A stretch of 6,405 nt of DNA from Actinomycetota bacterium. Lineage in GTDB: Bacteria; Actinomycetota; Thermoleophilia; Gaiellales; Gaiellaceae. The stretch is taken from NCBI GenBank assembly GCA_013696595.1, contig JACCYG010000341.1, forward strand, positions 1 through 6,405, given 5' to 3'. The position numbers and the translations under genes were made by a program. The notes below the pieces were generated by a model that saw only the letters and a list, made by a program, of their open reading frames with translations, made no database searches and was not told where the DNA came from. Positions 1-5,814 of this stretch are shown here, one piece after another (position 1 is the first letter of the stretch; each line of letters opens with the position of its first letter).

Positions 1-155
1 CCCTCGAGGAGGCTGGCGTCGTCGTTTCGCCGGGAGCCTCCTACGGCCCGAGCGGCGAGGGGTTCGTCCGCATTTCGCTTACCATTTCGGACGATCGGCT
101 CGAAGAGGCGGCGCGGCGGATCGCGTCGTCGCTGCGCGTCGCCCCGCGCGCATAA
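1..155 (+). CDS. C-terminal end of a class I/II PLP-dependent aminotransferase (partial)
   Basis: An open frame enters from the left edge (complete codons from position 3) and ends at TAA 153-155, giving about 50 residues. It contains VVVSPGASYGPSGEGFVRIS followed by a helix (LTISDDRLEEAARRI). The PGxxxGxxGxGxxRIS block is the C-terminal signature of fold-type I, class I/II aminotransferases; its arginine normally binds the substrate alpha-carboxylate. The wording is closest to aspartate, LL-diaminopimelate or N-succinyl-diaminopimelate aminotransferases of lysine and peptidoglycan synthesis, but substrate cannot be decided from the tail alone. The PLP-binding lysine lies outside the window. 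The stop is 16 bases before the hflX start, so hflX could be read through from this gene as well as from its own promoter. Confidence 0.8.
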   Translation, partial: LEEAGVVVSPGASYGPSGEGFVRISLTISDDRLEEAARRIASSLRVAPRA

Positions 156-159
156 AAGC

Positions 160-165
160 CATAAT
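160..165 (+). promoter_or_regulatory. Candidate -10 element for a leaderless hflX transcript
   Basis: CATAAT at 160-165 differs from the TATAAT consensus by one base. It stands out as a short AT-rich patch between the aminotransferase stop and hflX. Six bases separate it from the GTG at 172, so a normal transcription start would fall on or next to the first base of the GTG. No good TTGACA-like -35 is visible 16-18 bases upstream, and no Shine-Dalgarno motif precedes the GTG, which fits a leaderless message. This is a prediction from spacing and sequence only. Confidence 0.4.
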
Positions 166-171
166 CCGCTC

Positions 172-1476
172 GTGGCACCTCACCAGCCGGATCCCGCGCC
201 CGGGGCCGAGCCCGAACGCGGGTTCCTCGTCGCCGTGCTGCCGCAGGGGGCGGACGCGGAGGAGGAGCTGAACGAGTTACGCGAGCTCCTACGTACCGCC
301 GGCGTCGAGCCGGTCGGCGAGCTCGTCCAACGCCGGGCGGAACCCGACTCGCGTACCTACGTCGGCAAGGGCAAGCTTCACGAGCTCAAGGAGGCCTTCG
401 CCGCCGCGCAGGGCGAGTCGCTGATCGTCGACGACGACCTCGAACCGAGCCAGCAGCGACGACTCGAGAACGAGCTCTCGGCCCGCGTAGTCGACCGGAC
501 ACAGCTCATCCTGGACATCTTCGCCCAGCACGCGGTGACCGCCGAGGGAAAGCTTCAGGTCGAGCTCGCGCAGCTCGAGTACAACCTGCCGCGCATGCGC
601 GGCCTCTGGCGGCATCTCGAGCGTCTCGGCGGCGGCATCGGGACGAGGGGCCCGGGTGAGGCTCAGCTCGAGACCGATCGCCGGCTCGCCCGGCGCCGCA
701 TCGGCGTTCTCAAAGAGCGCTTGCGACGGCTCGAGAAGCGCCGGGAGACGCAGCGGAAGTCGCGGCGCTCGAGCGCGACGCCCGTGATCGCGCTTGCGGG
801 CTACACGAACGCGGGCAAGTCCACGCTCCTGAATGCGCTCACGAGCGCCGGGGTATCGGTGAACGACCGGCTCTTCGAGACACTCGACCCGACGACGCGG
901 GGCTTCGAGCAGGACGGCCGCCGCTATCTCGTCACGGACACGGTCGGATTCATTCGCCGCCTTCCCCACCAGCTCGTCGAAGGCTTCGCGGCCACCCTCG
1001 AGGAAACGCTTTTCTCCGATCTCGTCCTGCACGTCGCGGACGCTTCGGAGCGTGACGGCCGCCTGGAGGAGACGATCGCCGCCGTCGAGGCCGTCTTGAA
1101 GGAGATCGGCGCGGCCGCGCTCCCGATCGAGCTCGTCTTGAACAAGATCGATCGTGTCGATCCGCTCCGGCGTCGGCGGCTCACGAATCGCTTCCCCGAG
1201 GCTCTGCAGATCTCGGCCGCCACCGGCGAAGGTCTTCCGGAGCTACGGGAGCGCATCGCCGTCCGTTTCGGCGAGCGCTTCGAGCCGGTGCGCATCCTCG
1301 TCCCGTATGAGGACGGAAAGACGCTGGCCGACCTCTACTCGCTGGGCACTCCGATCGAGGAGCGGGCTGACCGCGCGGACGGTGTCCTCATCACCGCGCG
1401 GCTGCCGCGAAGCGAGATCGCCCGCTTCGCGGAGTATCTCGTCGTCGAACGGCCGGCAGCAGCAAAGCGCGCGTGA
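172..1476 (+). CDS. hflX: GTPase HflX (ribosome-splitting, 50S-binding GTPase)
   Basis: This 434-residue protein is about the length of E. coli HflX (426 aa). HflX is a cytoplasmic GTPase that binds the 50S subunit and splits stalled ribosomes under heat or antibiotic stress. The N-terminal HflX domain contains TYVGKGKLHELK (near residues 63-74) and the family signature GTRGPGEAQLETDRR at 157-171, followed by a charged, arginine-rich helical linker (about 172-205). The G domain has G1 GYTNAGKS (210-217), the switch II DTVGF (256-260), G4 NKID (324-327) and G5 SAA (348-350). A C-terminal region of about 70 residues completes it. The GTG at 172 is chosen because it lies just after the preceding stop and puts the conserved N-terminal domain near residue 17; no ribosome-binding site is visible. 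The final TGA overlaps the dut start. All GTPase motifs look intact. Confidence 0.96.
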   Translation: MAPHQPDPAPGAEPERGFLVAVLPQGADAEEELNELRELLRTAGVEPVGELVQRRAEPDSRTYVGKGKLHELKEAFAAAQGESLIVDDDLEPSQQRRLENELSARVVDRTQLILDIFAQHAVTAEGKLQVELAQLEYNLPRMRGLWRHLERLGGGIGTRGPGEAQLETDRRLARRRIGVLKERLRRLEKRRETQRKSRRSSATPVIALAGYTNAGKSTLLNALTSAGVSVNDRLFETLDPTTRGFEQDGRRYLVTDTVGFIRRLPHQLVEGFAATLEETLFSDLVLHVADASERDGRLEETIAAVEAVLKEIGAAALPIELVLNKIDRVDPLRRRRLTNRFPEALQISAATGEGLPELRERIAVRFGERFEPVRILVPYEDGKTLADLYSLGTPIEERADRADGVLITARLPRSEIARFAEYLVVERPAAAKRA

Positions 1477-1916
1477 TCGAGCTCTCGATCGTGCGGCTGC
1501 ACGACGACGCGCGCCTTCCGGACCGCGCGTACGGGGACGACGCCGGGCTCGACCTCGCGACGTGCGAGCGCGTCGAGCTCGGCCCGGGTGAGCGCGCCGT
1601 CGTCTCCACCGGGCTCGCGGTCGCAATTCCACGCGGCCACGCAGGCTTCGTACAACCGCGTTCAGGGCTTGCCGCCACGCATGGAATTGCGGTCGTGAAC
1701 TCGCCGGGCCTGATCGACGCGGGCTACCGTGGCGAGGTCCGCGTCGTCCTCTTGAACACGGACCGCAACCGGACATTCACGGCGGAAGTGGGGGACCGAA
1801 TCGCCCAGCTCGTGATCCTCGCGGTTCCGGAGGTCGAGATCGCAGAGGTCGACGAGCTGCCGGAGAGCGAGCGCGGCGCGCGGGGGTTCGGCTCGTCCCG
1901 CTCGTCGCTCCCGTGA
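1473..1916 (+). CDS. dut: dUTP diphosphatase (trimeric dUTPase)
   Basis: This 147-residue protein hydrolyses dUTP to dUMP and pyrophosphate, keeping uracil out of DNA and supplying dUMP for thymidylate synthesis. All five motifs of the homotrimeric dUTPase family are visible: I DAGLDL (23-28), II PRSGLA (62-67), III GLIDAGYRGE (79-88, with catalytic Asp82 and the base-pocket Tyr85), IV RIAQLV (109-114) and V RGARGFGSS (134-142), the glycine-rich arm that closes over a neighbouring subunit. Length is normal for the family. The NSPG-IDAGYRGE wording around motif III resembles mycobacterial dUTPase. The start is the GTG overlapping the hflX stop as GTGA (1473-1476), with no ribosome-binding site of its own, so translation is probably coupled to hflX. 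Motif V has Arg137 where a second glycine is usual (RGxGG becomes RGARG), a mild variation. Confidence 0.96.
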   Translation: MIELSIVRLHDDARLPDRAYGDDAGLDLATCERVELGPGERAVVSTGLAVAIPRGHAGFVQPRSGLAATHGIAVVNSPGLIDAGYRGEVRVVLLNTDRNRTFTAEVGDRIAQLVILAVPEVEIAEVDELPESERGARGFGSSRSSLP

Positions 1917-2368
1917 TGGAGCCACGGATCCGCGTCTCGGCGATCCTTCGCCGGGAGGACCGGATTCTGCTCATCCGTCAGGAGAAGCGCGGAGAGCAGT
2001 ACTGGCTGCTTCCGGGCGGCGGCGTGAACTACGGGGAAAGCCTCACGCACGCGTTGCAGCGCGAGCTAACCGAGGAATGTGGGATCGAGGAGGACTTGCC
2101 GCTCGAGGGGCCCGTCGCCGTCGCCGAGTCGATCGCGCCCGAGCGGTCGCTCCGCGCGAAGCACGTCGTCCACATCATCTTTGCCGGCTATCTCGGTGGC
2201 CGTTCGCTCGACGCAGTCACGTCGCAGGACGCTGCAATCCGAGGCCATCGCCTCTTCGGGGTCGACGAACTTGCCGAGGTCCGCCTGCACCCGCCCATCC
2301 AGCGATTTCTCATGCGCTGGGAATCCGGCGATCCCGTGGTCTATCTCGGCGCCCTGTGGGCTCCCTGA
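1913..2368 (+). CDS. Nudix hydrolase
   Basis: This protein has 151 residues from the GTG at 1913, or 150 from the ATG at 1916. It carries a complete Nudix box, G-x5-E-x7-REUxEExGU: Gly36, Glu42, then RELTEECGI at 50-58. The glutamates of the box bind the catalytic divalent metal. Nudix enzymes cleave nucleoside diphosphates linked to another moiety; the substrate (oxidised nucleotides, ADP-ribose, NADH, capped RNA ends) cannot be read from the box. An N-terminal strand (RVSAILRREDRILLIRQ) and a C-terminal LFGVDELAEV stretch fit a MutT or ADP-ribose pyrophosphatase-like fold. The dut stop and this gene's start overlap as GTGATG (1913-1918), so it is probably the last gene of an hflX-dut-Nudix operon. 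Its position after dut suggests nucleotide-pool cleaning, which is inference. The ATG is the likelier start on codon grounds. Confidence 0.9.
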   Translation: MMEPRIRVSAILRREDRILLIRQEKRGEQYWLLPGGGVNYGESLTHALQRELTEECGIEEDLPLEGPVAVAESIAPERSLRAKHVVHIIFAGYLGGRSLDAVTSQDAAIRGHRLFGVDELAEVRLHPPIQRFLMRWESGDPVVYLGALWAP

Positions 2369-2430
2369 CTCGCTCGCCGATCATCCTTCTCTCGAGGTAC
2401 CCCGAAATAGGGACGTTGCTAGACGAAACA

Positions 2431-3183
2431 CTAGTTCGCGCGCCCACCGCGCGAGAAGGCGCGCCCGGAAGCGACTTCGTGTGCCCTGGACTCGATCTCA
2501 TCACGTAGCGGAGCGAGGGGGGGTGGCTCGCCGAGCCGTCGTGCCATCGACTGGGAGAGGAGCCAGTCGGCGAGCCACGGGTTTCGCGGGAGGAGGGGGC
2601 CGTGGAGGTAGGTGCCCAGGGCGCGCCCCCGTCGGCAACCTTCGAAGCCGCTCTCGCCGTCGTTGCCGAAGCCGGCGACAACACGCCCGAACGGGACGGC
2701 GTTCGAACCGAGGGTGGTGCGGCCAGCGTGGTTCTCGAACCCCGCAATCGTCCCTCTGGCGTCCGGCCCGAGCTCACACTCGAGCAGGACGTCCCCGATC
2801 ATGCGCCGCTCGCCGGCGACGGTGTAGTGGTCGAAGATTCCGGCTCCGGGAAGCTCGGCGCCCGACCGGTCGCGGTAGAACTGGCCGAGAAGCTGGTATC
2901 CGCCGCACACGGCAAGCGCTGCCGCACCGCCTTCGATCGCCTCCTCGAGCTCGGCCCGCCGCCCGGCGAGATCCGGCGCGACAAGGGCTTGCTCGCGATC
3001 CTGGCCTCCACCGATGTACAGGAGATCGTGCTCACCCGGCCGGAGCGAATCGCCGAAACCGACGACGCGGTAGTCGAACTCGATGTTCCGCCAGGCTGCC
3101 CGCCGCGCGAGGACCGCCATGTTCCCGCGGTCGGCATAGATGTTCAGGTAATCGGGATAGAGGTGCCCGACGACGACTTTCAT
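2431..3183 (-). CDS. gatD: Lipid II isoglutaminyl synthase, glutaminase subunit GatD
   Basis: This 250-residue class I, CobB/CobQ-type glutamine amidotransferase is close in length to staphylococcal GatD (243 aa). GatD releases ammonia from glutamine, and MurT uses it to amidate the alpha-carboxyl of D-Glu in the lipid II stem peptide. The N-terminus has HLYPDYLNIYADRGN (7-21), typical of GatD. IGGGQDREQ (57-65) forms the oxyanion region, Cys93 in AVCGGYQLLG is the nucleophile and His194 in GTYLHGPLLPRNP the second catalytic residue. The cobalamin-pathway enzymes CobB and CobQ carry an extra synthetase domain that is absent here. The ATG start overlaps the murT TGA by four bases (ATGA read on the minus strand) and has a GGGAG ribosome-binding site eight bases upstream. 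Its 3' end faces the Nudix gene across 62 bases. Confidence 0.94.
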   Translation of the reverse strand: MKVVVGHLYPDYLNIYADRGNMAVLARRAAWRNIEFDYRVVGFGDSLRPGEHDLLYIGGGQDREQALVAPDLAGRRAELEEAIEGGAAALAVCGGYQLLGQFYRDRSGAELPGAGIFDHYTVAGERRMIGDVLLECELGPDARGTIAGFENHAGRTTLGSNAVPFGRVVAGFGNDGESGFEGCRRGRALGTYLHGPLLPRNPWLADWLLSQSMARRLGEPPPLAPLRDEIESRAHEVASGRAFSRGGRAN

Positions 3184-4556
3184 GCCGCCGACTCCCAGTA
3201 CGGCCGAACGAGGCCTCGGTCGGCGGCGATCCGGTGGAGGGCGAGCATGGCCGTGTAGGTCGGAAGCAGCGGAAGCTCACCGCCGGGCGGGGTGAGCTCG
3301 AGCCCACGGTCGAGCGCACGGCCGAGGTCGGGAACGATCTCCATTCGCGTCTCGTCCAGGCCGGCGTACTTGAACCGGAGCGCAAGCTCGTCAGCACGAG
3401 ACCCGGTCACGACGAGCTCATCGAGGCACTCGGCGAGAGGCTCGAAGTCGACGTCCCAGATCCAGGACACGTCCCGCCCGTCCGCGATCTCGTCGTTCAG
3501 CGCGAGGATCGCAAGCGACGGCGGCCCCCCGTCGACGAGCGTGCGTACCGCCTCGTTCGCTCCGGCGGGATTCTTGACGAGGAGCATGAGGACAGTGCGA
3601 TCTCCGACCTGAATTCGCTCGAAGCGGCCGAACGCGGCGCGAAACCGGCCGAGTCCGGCGACGATCTCGTCGAGCGTCGCTCCGAGCACGCGTGCGAGCG
3701 TCGCGGCGGCGAGCGCGTTGTAGACGTTGTAGAGCCCGGGGAGCGCGAGCTCCACCGTCCGGCTTCCGTCCGGCGTCGTGAGCTCGAACCTCGATCCCTC
3801 GAGGTCGAGGAGCGAGATCGACCGGGCGGCGATGTCGAGCGGGGGGCGGGCATTCCCGCACGCCGGGCAGCGGAAGTCGCCGAGGTGGCCCATATACGCC
3901 GCTTCGTAGGCGTACGGCGTTCCGCAGTCGACGCAGTACTTCGAGTCGGCGGCGTGGGGGAGTCGCTCCCGCGCGGCGCCAGGGTCGTCGAGACCGAAGC
4001 GGACGACGCGCTGCCGGCCGCGCCCGAGGTTGGCGACCAGGGGGTCGTCGGCGTTCAGCACAGTGTAGGCGGCCGGATCGAGCGCGGCGAGGGTGGCTCG
4101 CCACCGCTCGGCGATGAGCTCGAGCTCGCCGTACCGGTCGAGCTGGTCGCGAAAGAGGTTTGCGAGACAGACGGCGCGGGGACGGATGCGCCGCGCGATC
4201 TCCGGGAAGGCCGCCTCGTCGACCTCGAAGAGGCCGAGGTCGGCGTTTCGCCGCCCGAGGAGCGCCGACGCGACCCCGGAGACGAGGTTCGCCCCGGCAC
4301 GGTTGTGCACGAGGCGTAACCGTCGTCCGAGGATCTCGGCGGCCATCGCAGCTGTCGTCGTCTTTCCGTTCGTCGCACTGATGACCGCCGAACCGAGGGG
4401 TAGTCGTTCGGCAAGACTGCCGAGAGCGTCCGGATTGATCCGCGCTAGGAGCTTTCCGGGAAGGGTCGTTCCGCCGCCTGCGCCTGTGAGGCGTGAGATG
4501 CGGCCCGCGAGACGCGCGAGCGTGACCTCGACCGAGAGCAGGACCGCGGCTCGCAC
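3180..4556 (-). CDS. murT: Lipid II isoglutaminyl synthase, Mur-ligase-like subunit MurT
   Basis: This 458-residue protein is the ATP-dependent subunit that activates D-Glu of lipid II and receives ammonia from GatD. In order: the MurT N-terminal GGGTTLPGKL (27-36); the P-loop ATNGKTTT (61-68); the Mur ligase central-domain block NLFRDQLDRYGE (133-144); a Cys4 zinc ribbon, CVDC (Cys208, Cys211) and CPAC (Cys230, Cys233), which separates MurT from MurC-F; the GLYNVYNALAA motif (274-284); and a C-terminal domain with DVSWIWDVDFE (362-372). That last block contains the aspartate that completes GatD's catalytic triad in characterised homologues. The protein is slightly longer than staphylococcal MurT (437 aa), and all key motifs are present. 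The GTG start at 4556 puts the conserved N-terminus in place; no Shine-Dalgarno is visible, but a -10-like hexamer lies seven bases upstream. It is cotranscribed with gatD. Confidence 0.95.
   Translation of the reverse strand: MRAAVLLSVEVTLARLAGRISRLTGAGGGTTLPGKLLARINPDALGSLAERLPLGSAVISATNGKTTTAAMAAEILGRRLRLVHNRAGANLVSGVASALLGRRNADLGLFEVDEAAFPEIARRIRPRAVCLANLFRDQLDRYGELELIAERWRATLAALDPAAYTVLNADDPLVANLGRGRQRVVRFGLDDPGAARERLPHAADSKYCVDCGTPYAYEAAYMGHLGDFRCPACGNARPPLDIAARSISLLDLEGSRFELTTPDGSRTVELALPGLYNVYNALAAATLARVLGATLDEIVAGLGRFRAAFGRFERIQVGDRTVLMLLVKNPAGANEAVRTLVDGGPPSLAILALNDEIADGRDVSWIWDVDFEPLAECLDELVVTGSRADELALRFKYAGLDETRMEIVPDLGRALDRGLELTPPGGELPLLPTYTAMLALHRIAADRGLVRPYWESAA
3192..3196 (-). 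promoter_or_regulatory. Ribosome-binding site of gatD
   Basis: Read on the minus strand this is GGGAG, eight bases before the gatD ATG and inside the last codons of murT. It supports that ATG as the start. It is one of the few Shine-Dalgarno-like motifs in the window, since most other starts here show none. Confidence 0.6.
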
Positions 4557-4563
4557 TGCAACG

Positions 4564-4569
4564 AGTCTA
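4564..4569 (-). promoter_or_regulatory. Candidate -10 element for a leaderless murT-gatD transcript
   Basis: On the minus strand this reads TAGACT, fitting the TAnnnT pattern of primary sigma factors. Seven bases separate it from the murT GTG, so transcription would begin at or next to the start codon. A GTGAC sequence (complement of 4586-4590) is a possible weak -35, but its spacing is short at about 15-16 bases. No Shine-Dalgarno is visible. Inference from position and pattern only. Confidence 0.35.
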
Positions 4570-4596
4570 CCCCGGCCCTTTCGTCGTCACTCGATC

Positions 4597-4854
4597 GGGG
4601 GAAGCCGCGGCCTCGGCGGCGAAGAGATCCCACTCGGAGCGCGGATCATCCACGTTGCGGACGCGCTCGACTCGATGCTGACCACGCGGATCTACCGCGC
4701 GGCGCGCCCGGTCGATGAGGCACTTGACGAGCTTCGGAACGGAGCGGGTTCCCAGTTCTGCCCCCGGTGCGTGGCCGCGCTCGAGCGACTCGTCGAGACC
4801 GAGGACCTCGGGGACCACGGCATCGGCGCACAGCTCCTCGCGACCGCGTCGTAA
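4597..4854 (+). pseudogene. C-terminal remnant of an HD-GYP domain phosphohydrolase gene
   Basis: The frame ending at TAA 4852-4854 translates to GGSRGLGGEEIPLGARIIHV, then ADALDSMLTTRIYRAARPV, then DEALDELRNGAGSQFCP. This tracks the C-terminal third of HD-GYP domains, which cleave cyclic-di-GMP: the DGSGYPxGLxGEEIPLxARI, VADxFDAMxxxRxYR and GxQFDP blocks. The HD dyad and everything N-terminal to it are missing. The segment where GYP should stand reads GGS-RGL, as if GYP had been deleted in frame, and the aspartate of the QFDP block is Cys. No plausible start codon precedes the homologous part; the only Met (4675) lies inside the VADA...M motif. The frame stays open upstream only through antisense of murT. 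I read it as a truncated, decaying gene cut at the murT promoter side. An expressed short protein is less likely. This explains most of the 323 bases between murT and the next gene. Confidence 0.6.
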
Positions 4855-4879
4855 CTGGCTCGAAGACGGGAGGTCGGCG

Positions 4880-5680
4880 CTAGCGTGCGTGTGCAGGTGC
4901 GGCGATCGCCGCGAGGCGGCGCAGACTCTGAAGGCCCTCTTCCGGCGCTCTGACCGCGGCGAGGGGCTCCTCGGTGAACGAGCGATCCGGCTTGAAGGCT
5001 TCCGTCGCGACGACCTGCCCCTCGGCGACCGTCACGAGCGATCCTTCAGAGAGCTGGCGCTTGTGCAGGCGCAGGCCCGCATAGCGCTCGGCCAACTCGA
5101 GCGCCTGACGCGTGGACGCGAACAGGAGCTCCGAACGGCCCTCGCCGATCCAGAGCGGTCGCCCGACGCCGCGGGCCAGGGAGAGAACAGCCGGGTCTCG
5201 CTCGTCGACCCAGGCCGTCGCCAACGAACCGTACAGCTCCTCGAGCGCTGCGGGCTTGCTGTCCGCTGATTCGACGAGGGCGAAGATCGCCTCAGAGTCG
5301 ACTGTCATCCCGCGCTCAGCGCGCTCGAATCCGTGGCGCTCGAAGATCTCCTCGTCGTTCGCGATGATCCCGTTGTGGATCCCGATGACGGATCCGTGCC
5401 GGATGGGGTGGTTGTTGGCCGCGAGCGAGGGGTGACCCTTCGTGTAGTCGCGTACGTGGAGGAGCACCTGCGTCGCCTCGGCCGGCACGGTCACCGATTC
5501 GAGGAGCTCGCTCGCCCCGGTGCGCTGCTTGTGGATCGAGACGCTCGCGTCACCGTTCCCGTACGCGTATCCGACGGCGTCGGAGCCGCGTTCGGCGATG
5601 GCAGCCAGGAGTGTCTGGGCAGCGAGGGTCCGAACGACCCTGCTGTCAGGATTCAGGCTATATCCGGCAATGCCACACAC
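4880..5680 (-). CDS. Stand-alone class II (Ntn-type) glutamine amidotransferase domain protein
   Basis: This 266-residue protein begins MCGIAGYSLN, so removal of Met would expose Cys as the N-terminal nucleophile, as in GlmS, PurF and AsnB. Other class II glutaminase features are present: Arg77 in LLHVRDYTKG (the glutamine carboxylate binder), NNHP (89-92), HNGIIAN (102-108, oxyanion Asn103 and Gly104) and VDSE (127-130). The domain ends near residue 225 and is followed by about 40 residues of tail, with no sugar-isomerase, phosphoribosyltransferase or synthetase domain. It therefore either works with a partner encoded elsewhere or is a simple glutaminase. It resembles the N-terminal half of GlmS more than PurF, but the usual TR-THG block is replaced by VRDYTKGHP. 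The GTG start at 5680 is fixed by the need for Cys at position 2. It diverges from the sigma factor gene. Exact function not recognised. Confidence 0.85.
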   Translation of the reverse strand: MCGIAGYSLNPDSRVVRTLAAQTLLAAIAERGSDAVGYAYGNGDASVSIHKQRTGASELLESVTVPAEATQVLLHVRDYTKGHPSLAANNHPIRHGSVIGIHNGIIANDEEIFERHGFERAERGMTVDSEAIFALVESADSKPAALEELYGSLATAWVDERDPAVLSLARGVGRPLWIGEGRSELLFASTRQALELAERYAGLRLHKRQLSEGSLVTVAEGQVVATEAFKPDRSFTEEPLAAVRAPEEGLQSLRRLAAIAAPAHAR

Positions 5681-5691
5681 GCGCGTAAGTG

Positions 5692-5697
5692 ATCCTA
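5692..5697 (-). promoter_or_regulatory. Candidate -10 element for the class II amidotransferase gene
   Basis: On the minus strand this reads TAGGAT (TAnnnT), eleven bases before the GTG start. That would give a leader of only about four or five bases. The same AGGA could instead be a distant Shine-Dalgarno (12 bases from the GTG). A second candidate, TATACT on the minus strand at 5749-5754, is closer to consensus and would give a leader of roughly 60 bases. Neither has a clear -35. Weak evidence. Confidence 0.25.
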
Positions 5698-5748
5698 AGA
5701 AACCCCTCGGATGGCCGCAGGATGCCGCACGCGACCCCGTCCCAGATG

Positions 5749-5754
5749 AGTATA
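5749..5754 (-). promoter_or_regulatory. Alternative -10 element (TATACT) in the divergent intergenic region
   Basis: Minus-strand TATACT is one base from TATAAT and is the best -10 match in the 134 bases between the amidotransferase and the sigma factor gene. The -35 position shows only a partial match (CGGACG-like). If used, it gives the amidotransferase a leader of about 60 bases. On the plus strand I found no TAnnnT hexamer in this intergenic region, so the sigma factor promoter may be of another type or weakly conserved. Confidence 0.3.
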
Positions 5755-5795
5755 TCCGTCTCTTTACGGCTCGTCCGTAGCGGCTGGGCCTAAAT

Positions 5796-5810
5796 CCCCC
5801 ACCGGGGGGG
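5796..5810 (+). promoter_or_regulatory. G/C hairpin overlapping the ribosome-binding stretch of the sigma factor gene
   Basis: CCCCC (5796-5800), an ACC loop, then seven Gs (5804-5810). Five G-C pairs can form with a three-base loop, with a possible U-G extension. The G-run is the only Shine-Dalgarno-like stretch before the GTG at 5815 (four-base spacer), so the hairpin would mask it. The complementarity is plain in the sequence; a regulatory role is inference. Confidence 0.4.
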
Positions 5811-5814
5811 TGAC

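Noticed and set aside
289..1032. A 247-codon minus-strand open frame inside hflX
   Set aside because: It is fully antisense to conserved HflX motifs and shows leucine/arginine-rich composition with no domain signature.
2369..2430. Possible bidirectional terminator between the convergent Nudix and gatD genes (CCC-GAAATA-GGG at 2401-2412)
   Set aside because: The stem is only three pairs, flanked by mismatches and without a T-run on either side. I see no convincing terminator in this gap.
2079..4319. A 746-codon open frame on the plus strand across the gatD and murT genes
   Set aside because: It is antisense to two well-recognised genes. Its translation is arginine- and serine-rich without recognisable motifs, as expected for off-frame reading of GC-rich DNA.
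4093..4590. Upstream extension of the HD-GYP-like frame
   Set aside because: The frame stays open but runs antisense to murT, and its translation shows no HD or metal-binding residues. Only the part from about 4597 on resembles the family.
4855..4879. Possible terminator between the HD-GYP remnant and the amidotransferase 3' end
   Set aside because: The 25 bases show no stable inverted repeat or T-run.
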